Assembly: GCA_027035765.1 (NCBI GenBank)
Contig: JALVUD010000045.1
Coordinates: forward strand, 1 to 63,912
Origin: Campylobacteraceae bacterium
GTDB taxonomy: Bacteria; Campylobacterota; Campylobacteria; Campylobacterales; Sulfurovaceae
Length of the DNA stretch: 63,912 nucleotides
Direction: 5' to 3'
Each line of letters opens with the position of its first letter. Position 1 is the stretch's first letter. Positions 46,798 to 54,835 of this stretch are shown piece by piece. Below the pieces are notes generated by a model. The model did no database searches, was not told the origin of the DNA, and worked only from the letters and a program-made list of their open reading frames with translations. A program made the translations under genes and the position numbers.

Positions 46798-48672
46798 ATG
46801 GCCAAACATCAATACCAGACTGAGATCGGGCAATTGCTCCATCTGATGACCCACTCCCTCTATTCCAACCGGGAGATTTTTCTGCGGGAGCTGGTCTCCA
46901 ATGCCAACGACGCCTTGGACAAATTCAACTATCTGCGTTTGACAGAGGAGAAGTTCAAGGAGGAGGAGTGGTCGCCCAAAATCAATATCAAAATCGACAA
47001 AGAGGATAACTCCCTTGCCGTGACCGATAACGGAATCGGCATGAACGAAGAGGATCTGATCCACAACCTGGGAACCATCGCGAAGTCGGGAACTAGGGCC
47101 TTCCTGGAACAGCTCACCGGTGATGCCAAGAAGGACAACAATCTTATTGGGCAGTTCGGGGTCGGCTTCTACTCGGTCTTCATGGTTGCCGAACGGGTCG
47201 ATGTGATCACGAAAAAAGCGGGAGAGGAGACCGCATGGAAATTCAGCAGTGACGGTACCGGAGAGTACGAGATCAATCCGGTGATCAAAGATGAGCACGG
47301 CACCGTCATCTACATCAAGCTCAAAGAGGACGCCCGGGAGTTTCTGGACCATTGGCGGGTCAAAGAGATCGTCAAAAAATACTCCGATCACATTCCCTAT
47401 CCCATTTTCCTTCACTACGAAGTCGAAGAGAACGTGGGAGAAGGGGACAAAGTCGAGATGAAAAAGGTCCAAAAGAGCGAGCAGATCAACGAGGCCAAAG
47501 CGCTCTGGACCCTCCCCAAAAGCGAGCTCAAGGACGAGGACTATATCGAGTTCTATTCCACCCTCTGGCACGACAGCGAAGAGCCGCTGCTCTGGCTCCA
47601 CAACAAAGCGGAGGGCTCTCTGGAATATACCACGCTCTTTTATATCCCCCGGACGGCGCCTGCGGATATCTTCCGTGCCGACTTCCAACCTGGGGTCAAA
47701 CTCTATGTCAAACGGGTCTTCATTACCGACGAGGAGAAAGAGCTGCTTCCCCTCTATCTGCGCTTTGTCCGGGGAATCATCGACAGTGAGGATCTGCCGC
47801 TCAATGTCAGTCGGGAGATGCTGCAGGAAAACCGTATCCTGGCCAATATCCGTCAGGCATCGGTCAAAAAGATCCTCTCGGCGATCAAAAAACTCGACGA
47901 TGAAAAGTTCGATCGTTTTATCGACCAGTACAACAAATTGATCAAAGAGGGGATCTTCACCGACCATCTCAACAAAGAGGCCTTGTTGGAGATTGTCCGC
48001 TACAAAAGCAGCAAAGTCGAGGGGCTGACCTCCCTGGATGATTATATGCGGCGTGCCGGCGAACGGGAAGGGGAGACGAAGCAGGAGATCTACTATCTGA
48101 TCGGAGACGACGAAAATGTCCTACGCAACTCACCGCTGCTCGAAGCCTACCGCAGAGCCGATATCGAAGTATTGATCATGGATGACCGGGAGATCGATGA
48201 GATTGTCACGCCGGCTATCGGTGAATACAAAGGGTGGAAGCTGGTGGATATCGCCACGGTCGATGCTCCCGAAGCGGAAGATAAGGAGAAGCTGGAAAAG
48301 TTCAGCGAAGAGTACAGCCCTCTTGTCGAAAAGCTCAAAAACACATTGGGAGAGGCGGTCAAAGATGTGAAAGTGACCACCCGTCTGAGCGAGAGCCCCA
48401 GTTGTGTCGTGCCGGATAGCAGCGACCCGATGGTTTCGATGCGTCATCTCTTCCGCCATATGGGTCAGGAGGAGCCGGAACTCCCGTTGATCCTGGAGAT
48501 CAACCCCGAGCACGACATGATCCGGAAACTCCAGGAAATCGAAGATGAGAAGATCTTTGAAGAGAGTGCCTGGGTGCTGCTCGACAGCGCCAAACTCGCC
48601 GAAGGGCTGGAGCCCAAAGACAAAGCGGCATTTGCCCGTCGGATTGCCGATCTACTCAGCCGGGCTCTCTGA
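46798..48672 (+). CDS. htpG: chaperone HtpG (Hsp90)
   Basis: The 624-residue protein has the GHKL ATPase motifs 'ELVSNANDALDK', 'DNGIGM' and 'GQFGVGFYSVFMV', the middle domain with 'YVKRVFITD' and 'LPLNVSREMLQENRIL', and the C-terminal dimer domain. It is an ATP-dependent cytoplasmic chaperone. Its own promoter lies upstream and a terminator hairpin downstream. Confidence 0.97.
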   Translation: MAKHQYQTEIGQLLHLMTHSLYSNREIFLRELVSNANDALDKFNYLRLTEEKFKEEEWSPKINIKIDKEDNSLAVTDNGIGMNEEDLIHNLGTIAKSGTRAFLEQLTGDAKKDNNLIGQFGVGFYSVFMVAERVDVITKKAGEETAWKFSSDGTGEYEINPVIKDEHGTVIYIKLKEDAREFLDHWRVKEIVKKYSDHIPYPIFLHYEVEENVGEGDKVEMKKVQKSEQINEAKALWTLPKSELKDEDYIEFYSTLWHDSEEPLLWLHNKAEGSLEYTTLFYIPRTAPADIFRADFQPGVKLYVKRVFITDEEKELLPLYLRFVRGIIDSEDLPLNVSREMLQENRILANIRQASVKKILSAIKKLDDEKFDRFIDQYNKLIKEGIFTDHLNKEALLEIVRYKSSKVEGLTSLDDYMRRAGEREGETKQEIYYLIGDDENVLRNSPLLEAYRRADIEVLIMDDREIDEIVTPAIGEYKGWKLVDIATVDAPEAEDKEKLEKFSEEYSPLVEKLKNTLGEAVKDVKVTTRLSESPSCVVPDSSDPMVSMRHLFRHMGQEEPELPLILEINPEHDMIRKLQEIEDEKIFEESAWVLLDSAKLAEGLEPKDKAAFARRIADLLSRAL

Positions 48673-48676
48673 TCCC

Positions 48677-48704
48677 AGGAGGATCAGGAACTCTCCTCCT
48701 TTTC
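48677..48704 (+). terminator. intrinsic terminator after htpG
   Basis: AGGAGGA (48677-48683) and TCCTCCT (48694-48700) form a perfect 7-bp stem with a 10-base loop, followed by TTTTC. Confidence 0.7.
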
Positions 48705-48785
48705 TCCACCTGTTTCGGTTTTAATCTTAAAAAATATAAAAATGTGCTATGATGGTAAAACTGTGAATTCTGTTGGAAGGTTGAA

Positions 48786-49070
48786 ATGATGAAAAAGAGG
48801 ATGATGTACGGATTTGGGATTGCGGCACTGTGGCTCTCGATGGGGAGTCTGGCCAATGCGGCAGACTGTAGCCGCGGTTATATGCACGACCCCTGTGCCC
48901 GTGACGGCTATTCGGTCGTAGAGTCGGAGCGCTTTGTCAAAGGACCTCACAACTGTATGGCGTGTGCCCACTATTTCCCGGGTGAAGAACCTGCAGGATA
49001 CTGCAGCCATGAGGGCAAAGGTAAAAATACGGTCCATCCCCGTTCTCCGGTGACACCGGTAGGTTCCTGA
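48786..49070 (+). CDS. Cys-rich exported protein of unknown function
   Basis: The 94-residue protein has a signal peptide (cut after ANA near residue 25). The mature part is about 70 residues with Cys in 'DCSRGYMHDPCARDG', a CMAC pair, and a final 'GYCSHEG'. The five Cys and the nearby His residues suggest metal binding or disulfides; the CxxC is not followed by His, so it is not a c-type heme site. It is flanked by htpG and a CDF metal transporter. The RBS is GGAAGG. Confidence 0.68.
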   Translation: MMKKRMMYGFGIAALWLSMGSLANAADCSRGYMHDPCARDGYSVVESERFVKGPHNCMACAHYFPGEEPAGYCSHEGKGKNTVHPRSPVTPVGS

Positions 49071-49096
49071 GTTCTACTGTCGGATAAACTTCTCTC

Positions 49097-50065
49097 ATGG
49101 CCAATCTCTCATATAATGTAGGGGAGATGTCTGCCCAACGTCGGGCAACTGTCGTCTCCACCTCCGCCGCGGCACTCCTGACCTTTGTCAAACTCTTTGT
49201 CGGTTTGATGAGCGGTTCAGTAGCTGTCCTCGCCTCCGCCATCGATTCGATTCTGGATATGGGAGTCTCCCTGTTCAACTTTTTTGCCATTAAAAAGGCG
49301 GAAGAACATCCTAACGAGATGTTCCCCTATGGCAAGGGAAAGGTCCAGGCGATCGCCGGGGTGATCGAAGGGACGATTATTACCCTTTCCGGGATCTTCA
49401 TCATTTATGAAGCGATCGAAAAAGTTCTACATCAACGGGGTACAGAGTATCTGGAGGCTTCGTTGGGGATCATGCTCTTCTCGATTTTGGTTACCTGGCT
49501 GCTGGTACGCTATCTGCTGCGTGTCGCCAAAAAGACCGACAATATCGTCATCAAGGCTGATGCCCTTCACTATCAAACCGACCTGCTCAGCAACAGCGCT
49601 GTTGTCGCGGCTTTGCTCATCGTCTGGTTGACCGGATGGGACTGGGTGGATGCCCTTTTCGGTCTGGGGATCGGTCTCTATATCATCTACTCCGCCTATG
49701 AGATCATCGAAGAGGGGGTAATGATTCTGCTGGATCGCTCCCTCCCCAGCGAGATCGTCGCCAAAATCGGTGAGATCATCGGCAACCATCCCAAGGTCAA
49801 CGGCTATCACTGGCTCAAAACCCGAACCGATGGGAGCCATAACTTCGTGGAGTTCCATCTGGTTCTGACCCCGGAGATGACGCTGGAGGAGGCTCACAGG
49901 ATTGCCGAGGATCTCGAATGCAAGATCGCTTCCCTGGAGCCCAACAAAGGCTGGGTAATCACTCCCCACTTCGATCCCTATGATGATGAGCATCTCAACG
50001 AGATCTATTATGAAGGGAAGATCCGATACGCCTGCTCTCAGGAAGACGGTGGAGGAGGAAATTGA
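49097..50065 (+). CDS. cation diffusion facilitator transporter (FieF-like)
   Basis: The 322-residue protein has a six-helix membrane domain (about 15-215) with the metal-site motifs 'DSILDMG' (DxxxD) and 'HYQTDLLSNS' (HxxxD), and a cytoplasmic C-terminal domain with 'GSHNFVEFHLVL'. It should export Fe2+, Zn2+ or similar ions in exchange for H+. The DxxxD type in the first half resembles FieF rather than the strictly zinc-specific HxxxD/HxxxD type. Its stop overlaps the hemD start. Confidence 0.9.
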   Translation: MANLSYNVGEMSAQRRATVVSTSAAALLTFVKLFVGLMSGSVAVLASAIDSILDMGVSLFNFFAIKKAEEHPNEMFPYGKGKVQAIAGVIEGTIITLSGIFIIYEAIEKVLHQRGTEYLEASLGIMLFSILVTWLLVRYLLRVAKKTDNIVIKADALHYQTDLLSNSAVVAALLIVWLTGWDWVDALFGLGIGLYIIYSAYEIIEEGVMILLDRSLPSEIVAKIGEIIGNHPKVNGYHWLKTRTDGSHNFVEFHLVLTPEMTLEEAHRIAEDLECKIASLEPNKGWVITPHFDPYDDEHLNEIYYEGKIRYACSQEDGGGGN

Positions 50066-50721
50066 AACCTCCGATCTATCTCACATCGCCTCTTGCCCGC
50101 CCCGGGACACATTCGCTGCCGATGATCGGGTTTTCGCTGGTCGCCGACCGCTTGGAACTGGAGGGATGTGATACTCTGATGTTCACCTCCAAGCAGGCAG
50201 TGCTCAGTGCCGAGCAGATCGATTCGACCTGGAAAGATCTGCCCACGGTGGCGATCGGTCCGGCAACGGAAAAGCAGATCCGAAAATTGGGTGGAACGGT
50301 TCTCTATCGTCCCGAAGAGTATTATGGTGCCACCCTGGCTCGTGACCTGGCCGAAAAATTTCGCCGACGACGGATTCTCTATCTACGTCCCAGAAAGATC
50401 TCTTTCGACAGTCGCGGATATCTGGCCGAGGCGGGGGTTGAGCTGCGGGAGCAGATTATCTATGAAACGCATTGCCGACGCTATGACCCGGAGGAGGCAC
50501 CGCCGGAGGGAGCGGTGATTGTCTTTACCTCTCCCTCGACGATTCACTGTTTTCTGGAAAACTTCCCCTGGCACTCCAGTTACCACGCTATCGTCATCGG
50601 CCGGGCGACGCTGGAGCATCTCCCCAACGAGGCGAAATTCACGGTTGCATCGGAGCCGACAATCGATGCCTGTGTGGCGGCTGCAAGGGATCTTGTCGCA
50701 ACTTTGAATGATACTAAATGA
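50062..50721 (+). CDS. hemD: uroporphyrinogen-III synthase
   Basis: The 219-residue protein has the HEM4 fold pattern: 'IYLTSP', 'LMFTSKQAV', 'TVAIGPATEKQIRKLG', 'ILYLRPRKISFD', 'VIVFTSPSTIHCFLENF' and 'AIVIGRATLEHL'. It closes hydroxymethylbilane into uroporphyrinogen III in heme synthesis. Sequence conservation in this family is low, so the call rests on pattern. The start is TTG after GGAGG, overlapping the CDF stop. Confidence 0.8.
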   Translation: MKPPIYLTSPLARPGTHSLPMIGFSLVADRLELEGCDTLMFTSKQAVLSAEQIDSTWKDLPTVAIGPATEKQIRKLGGTVLYRPEEYYGATLARDLAEKFRRRRILYLRPRKISFDSRGYLAEAGVELREQIIYETHCRRYDPEEAPPEGAVIVFTSPSTIHCFLENFPWHSSYHAIVIGRATLEHLPNEAKFTVASEPTIDACVAAARDLVATLNDTK

Positions 50722-50771
50722 TATCAATCCACCCCCTCTCTTTTTTTATTTTCAACTAACTCCGCTTTCGT

Positions 50772-50777
50772 TATAAT
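50772..50777 (+). promoter_or_regulatory. -10 box of the 6S-like RNA
   Basis: TATAAT follows a long T-rich stretch (50739-50752), the usual Campylobacterota promoter form. The start would be near 50784, exactly where the RNA structure begins. Confidence 0.65.
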
Positions 50778-50783
50778 CATTAC

Positions 50784-50985
50784 AACCCTGGGTGGTTCGC
50801 CTACTTGCAAATGGGGTCCAACACATAAAGTATTGGAGGACATTGTAAGTGCTCGGTGTGCGGACGACATCGTTTGAGTCCGGCAACGGACGAGATGCCG
50901 TCCCCTGAAGAGCGCTTCACTCCTCCACCGTTGGCTTATCAGGGCCGACACATAGCAAATACGGCCACCCGGGGCCAACTTTTTT
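50784..50985 (+). ncRNA. ssrS: 6S-like RNA (ssrS)
   Basis: No frame is open, and the segment folds as one long irregular hairpin. The terminal stem pairs CCTGGGTGG (about 50787-50795) with CCACCCGG near 50966-50973, CCAAC pairs with GTTGG, GGAGGA with TCCTCC, GTGCTC with GAGCGC, and the apex is GTCCG-GCAA-CGGAC within GGACG...CGTCC. A bulged central region remains. TTTTTT follows the terminal stem. Length (about 200), shape and position directly before purD fit 6S RNA, which is reported next to purD in Helicobacter (from memory). SRP and RNase P motifs are absent. Confidence 0.68.
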
Positions 50986-50988
50986 AAA

Positions 50989-51024
50989 ATGAGAAATGAG
51001 AAATAGGAAATGTCGGAGTTTCCG
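50989..51024. repeat. short heptamer repeat F (6S RNA-purD gap)
   Basis: Units at 50989-51009: ATGAGAA, ATGAGAA, ATAGGAA, followed by ATGTCGG. A small hairpin CGGA-GTT-TCCG follows at 51014-51024. Same period 7 and array-then-hairpin order as repeats A to E, but with no clear second array. Confidence 0.65.
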
Positions 51025-51053
51025 ATTGCTGATTTCTCGAAAACGGAGGCAGG

Positions 51054-52328
51054 ATGAAGGTATTGGTGGTCGGAAGCGGAGGACGAGAGTATTCCATCGG
51101 GTTGGCGCTGCAGCGGGACCCGGCAGTGGAGAAGATCTGGTTTGCCCCCGGAAACGGTGCGACCGATGAAGTGGGAGAGAACCTGTCGATCAAAGATTAT
51201 CGGGAATTGGTTGCTTTTGCCAAAAAGGAGGGAATTGATCTGACCATCGTGGGGCCGGAGGCTCCTCTGGTGGATGGGATCGTCGATATTTTTCAGGCGG
51301 AAGGATTGACGATCTTCGGGCCTTCGGCCCAGGCAGCCCAGCTGGAGGGCTCCAAGATCTTCATGAAAAATTTCCTGGCCCGTCACGGGATCCCTACCGC
51401 CCGTTATCTTGAAACAGATTCTTTCGAGAAGGCCTCGGCTTTCATCGAGACACTGGAGGCTCCGATCGTCGTCAAAGCCGACGGCCTCTGTGCCGGCAAG
51501 GGGGTCATCATCGCTCCCACCCGCGAGGAGGCGAAGGAAGCGGCACAGGGAATGCTCAGCGGCGAATCCTTCGGCGAAGCGGGGAGCCGGATCGTCGTGG
51601 AGGAGTTTCTGGACGGTTATGAGCTTTCGGTCTTTGCTGTCTGCGACGGGAAGGACTATGTGGTGCTCCCCGCCGCCCAGGATCACAAGCGGCTCCTCAA
51701 CGGGGACAAGGGGCCCAATACCGGAGGAATGGGTGCTTATGCCCCGACGCCGCTGGTCAACGAGTCGATCTATCGGAAACTGGACGAGCGGGTAATCCGT
51801 CCCACACTTAAAGGGATGGAAGAAGAGGGAATGCCGTTCACGGGTGTACTTTTCATGGGCGTGATGGTGGTGGACGGCGAGCCCTATATCCTGGAGTACA
51901 ATGTCCGCTTTGGCGATCCGGAGTGCGAAGTGCTGATGCCGCTACTTAAATCGCCAGCCAGTGAGCTTTTCTACCGGGCGGCGACAGGTAGGCTCTCCGA
52001 AGCGAACATCGAATTTTATGACCGTTATGCCGTGGGCGTCGTCATGGCCAGCAAAAACTATCCCTACAGTTCCAGTGAACCTGCCGAGATCATCATCGAC
52101 GAGATCCACCATGAGGAGCTGGCCCGTAACAGCCATATCTCATTTGCCGGAGTCAGTCGGGGGGAGGATGGAAAACTCTATGCCACCGGGGGAAGGGTGC
52201 TCGTCTGTGTAGGATTGGGAGAGTCGATCCGTGAAGCACGCGACCGGGCCTATATGCTGGTCGGTCAGGTTCATTTCGCCGGCAAGCAGTGCCGGACCGA
52301 TATCGCCTATCAGGCCCTGGAGGAGTGA
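51054..52328 (+). CDS. purD: phosphoribosylamine--glycine ligase
   Basis: The 424-residue ATP-grasp enzyme has '[17 protein letters not shown]', '[10 protein letters not shown]', '[13 protein letters not shown]', '[12 protein letters not shown]' and '[19 protein letters not shown]'. It catalyses the second step of purine synthesis. The RBS GGAGG is followed by CAGG and ATG. The gene follows the 6S-like RNA. Confidence 0.97.
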   Translation: MKVLVVGSGGREYSIGLALQRDPAVEKIWFAPGNGATDEVGENLSIKDYRELVAFAKKEGIDLTIVGPEAPLVDGIVDIFQAEGLTIFGPSAQAAQLEGSKIFMKNFLARHGIPTARYLETDSFEKASAFIETLEAPIVVKADGLCAGKGVIIAPTREEAKEAAQGMLSGESFGEAGSRIVVEEFLDGYELSVFAVCDGKDYVVLPAAQDHKRLLNGDKGPNTGGMGAYAPTPLVNESIYRKLDERVIRPTLKGMEEEGMPFTGVLFMGVMVVDGEPYILEYNVRFGDPECEVLMPLLKSPASELFYRAATGRLSEANIEFYDRYAVGVVMASKNYPYSSSEPAEIIIDEIHHEELARNSHISFAGVSRGEDGKLYATGGRVLVCVGLGESIREARDRAYMLVGQVHFAGKQCRTDIAYQALEE

Positions 52329-52442
52329 AGATGGGCGGGAGAGACCCTATGAATCCGAAATATGAACAGAGCCTGTCAGCAGGGTCATTGGTCTTTCCCT
52401 CTCATCGAAATGTTTCAAGAAATGAAAGCAGGATGGCGGGTG

Positions 52443-54554
52443 ATGATTAAAGTCCTGGGAATCCTGCTGCTTGTTACCACGGTCTTCCTCAAAGCAGCGA
52501 TGGGTGGCAGTGAAGGTTCGGCTGAACTCTATGCCGACAGTTTCGAAAGCCGTGGTGATACCGTTTATGCCAGAGGGCATGTTGTCCTGGCTTATGACGG
52601 AACGCTTTTTCTCGGAGACCGGGCGACCTATGACCGCCAGGCCAACCGGATCGTGGTGGAAGGGCACGTCGAAGTGCTCAGTAACCGGGGGAGCAAAGTC
52701 CTGGCTGACAAAGTGGTCTTCGAAGTGGACAAAAATCATGTAACATTCAGCGATTTTTATCATACGGATCGGGATGATATTTGGGTCTATGCCGATGATG
52801 CCGAAAAACAGGATGGCAACTATACACTGCGCAACAGTGTACTTTCGAGCTGCTCGATGGAAGATCCGGACTGGTCGGTGAAATTCGGTGAAGCGGTCTA
52901 CGATTCGGAGTCGAAGTATATGCGTCTGCATGACGTCAAATTCTATGCAGGAAAAACTCCTGTTTTCTATACCCCTTATTTGGGATTTTCGCTGGAACGA
53001 CAACGCCATTCCGGGCTGCTCTCACCCCATTTCGGCTATGGAAAGGATGAGGGATTTTACTATGAACAACCCTATTTTTGGGCGATCTCTCCCAGTATGG
53101 ATATGGAGTTCAACCCGGCGATTCGCACCAACAGGGGATATGGGCTTTACGGAACATTCCGTTTCGTAGACAGTCCATGGTCAGGGGGAGAGATCCGGAC
53201 AGGATATTTCCGGGACAAAAACGCTTTTGTCAGTCAACATAATCTCGAAAACAAGAGCCATTACGGATTCGAACTTCTTTATGAGAGCAGCAATTTCCTC
53301 AGAAGCTGGAAACCGGAGGGATATCGGGACGGGTTCTATGCCAATATTAATCTTTTCAACGATATCGACTATGAGAATCTCCAATACTCGAATCTGAACC
53401 ATCTGGAGGAGACCAGCCGCTTTCAGGAGTCCCGCGTCAATTATTTCCTTTACAACGATGAGCAGTATTTTGGTCTGAGAGCACGCTATTTCATCGATAC
53501 GACCAGCAAGGAGAACAACGAAACGATTCAGGAACTTCCGGCACTCCAATACCACAAATTCTCCACGAAGCTGGGTAGTGAGTTCCTGCACTACAGTTTT
53601 GATGCCCAGCTGCACAACTATTGGAGGCAGGACGGAACCCGGGCATTGCAGGGGGTCGCTTCACTTCCTTTGGAGTTTCATACGTCGGTTTTTGGGGATT
53701 ATCTGAACCTTACAGTCCAAGAGGAGTTGAGCGCTTCCGATACCAAGTTTATGGAAGAGAACTCTCTCAATCTCGGGCAGGATCACTATGCGGCTTTGGC
53801 CCTGCATCACAATATCGAACTCTCCAGCGATCTGGTCCGCAGTTATGAGAGCGGCTTGCATACGATGCTTCTGGCTGCGTCATACAGCAAGAGTACACTG
53901 TTGGCGGAGGGAGACCTGAGCTACAACGATCTCAATAGCGATCTGATCAGAGACTATGACCTCGATATGATCTATGATGCACGCCTCTCCTTTAAAATGC
54001 ATCACTTCTGGGAGTCTTATGACCGGCCCTTCAAAGCAGACTACCTGATCGTGGCCGACTACTATCCGGACAATGACTCCCGCTGGAACGAATTGCGCCA
54101 GGAGCTGCATCTGAGCTACGGAGCTTACAGTCTCTCCAGCCGGATGGACTACTCCATCCGCTACCACACCCTCAGTCAATTGGCAAACACTTTCAGCTAC
54201 AACGGCGAAACTTTCGGACTGAGTCTGACCCATACACGGAAAGTCGATAGTGACGCTACCCGTCATTGGCTGAGTCAGAATGAAATGGACCTGGATCTCC
54301 GCTACAAACAGAGCGAGCGTGTGACATGGTATGGCGGTTACAGTTACGATTTCAAAGAGAAGAGTTCTAAGAACTGGAAAGCGGGAATCCTCTACGACAA
54401 AAAATGTTGGAATATGACCCTGATGTTCAAACAGGAGATTACCCCGGTTCTGACAAAGAGCGGCCGAGGGTCGCTGCACAACAACTCCGTCTCTTTTCAG
54501 TTCAATTTGGTCCCTTTCGGCGGAATAGGAAGCGGTTCCCACGAGAAACTTTAG
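52443..54554 (+). CDS. lptD: LPS-assembly protein LptD
   Basis: The protein has 703 residues from MIKVLGILLLVTTVF; ATG 52422 is an alternative. A signal peptide is followed by an OstA/LptA-like jellyroll ('ADSFESRGDTVYARGHVVLAYDG' split by beta turns, 'ADKVVFEV') and a large beta-barrel ('FYTPYLGFSLERQRHSGLLSPHFGY'). It inserts LPS into the outer leaflet. Paired Cys are few (an SSCSM motif near residue 140), so disulfide maturation may differ from E. coli. The LptM-like lipoprotein at 22106 may be its partner. Confidence 0.88.
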   Translation: MIKVLGILLLVTTVFLKAAMGGSEGSAELYADSFESRGDTVYARGHVVLAYDGTLFLGDRATYDRQANRIVVEGHVEVLSNRGSKVLADKVVFEVDKNHVTFSDFYHTDRDDIWVYADDAEKQDGNYTLRNSVLSSCSMEDPDWSVKFGEAVYDSESKYMRLHDVKFYAGKTPVFYTPYLGFSLERQRHSGLLSPHFGYGKDEGFYYEQPYFWAISPSMDMEFNPAIRTNRGYGLYGTFRFVDSPWSGGEIRTGYFRDKNAFVSQHNLENKSHYGFELLYESSNFLRSWKPEGYRDGFYANINLFNDIDYENLQYSNLNHLEETSRFQESRVNYFLYNDEQYFGLRARYFIDTTSKENNETIQELPALQYHKFSTKLGSEFLHYSFDAQLHNYWRQDGTRALQGVASLPLEFHTSVFGDYLNLTVQEELSASDTKFMEENSLNLGQDHYAALALHHNIELSSDLVRSYESGLHTMLLAASYSKSTLLAEGDLSYNDLNSDLIRDYDLDMIYDARLSFKMHHFWESYDRPFKADYLIVADYYPDNDSRWNELRQELHLSYGAYSLSSRMDYSIRYHTLSQLANTFSYNGETFGLSLTHTRKVDSDATRHWLSQNEMDLDLRYKQSERVTWYGGYSYDFKEKSSKNWKAGILYDKKCWNMTLMFKQEITPVLTKSGRGSLHNNSVSFQFNLVPFGGIGSGSHEKL

Positions 54555-54818
54555 ATGGACGCTTCAATCCGCAAAGCCCTGGAAATATTGGGCCTTCCCT
54601 CCCTGGTGACCCGAGGGGAGATCAAAAAACGTTATCGTCAGTTGGCACGACGACATCATCCGGATCGAAATGCCGAAGATGCTGAGAAGATGGAGGAGAT
54701 CAATCGAGCCTATGAAACATTGATGGAGTATGTGGAGAATTTCCGTTTTCGTTTTGACGAAGAGGAGATCGCCCGACAGAATCCCCAGGTCCACCATTCC
54801 GACAAGTTCAAAATCTAA
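54555..54818 (+). CDS. short J-domain protein
   Basis: The 87-residue protein is almost entirely a J domain, with the HPD motif in ARRHHPDRNAED, helix II 'GEIKKRYRQLA' and helix III 'EKMEEINRAYETLMEYV'. It starts immediately after the lptD stop, so the two are coupled. J-domain proteins recruit and stimulate DnaK. No membrane or zinc-finger part is present, so it is a specialised DnaK partner, perhaps acting on outer-membrane proteins; that role is inference. Confidence 0.88.
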   Translation: MDASIRKALEILGLPSLVTRGEIKKRYRQLARRHHPDRNAEDAEKMEEINRAYETLMEYVENFRFRFDEEEIARQNPQVHHSDKFKI

Positions 54819-54835
54819 AAGGAAACCCAAAGACG

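Noticed and set aside
50784-50985. SRP RNA, tmRNA or RNase P RNA at this site
   Set aside because: The SRP GGAAGC-type tetraloop helix, the RNase P GAGGAAAGTC motif and the tmRNA GGGGCTGA start with its tRNA-like end are all absent. The long bulged hairpin and purD synteny fit 6S better.
52331-52450. A 39-codon frame between purD and lptD (MGGRDPMNPKYEQ...)
   Set aside because: The product has no recognisable feature, and the frame overlaps the lptD start. It appears to be leftover spacer sequence.
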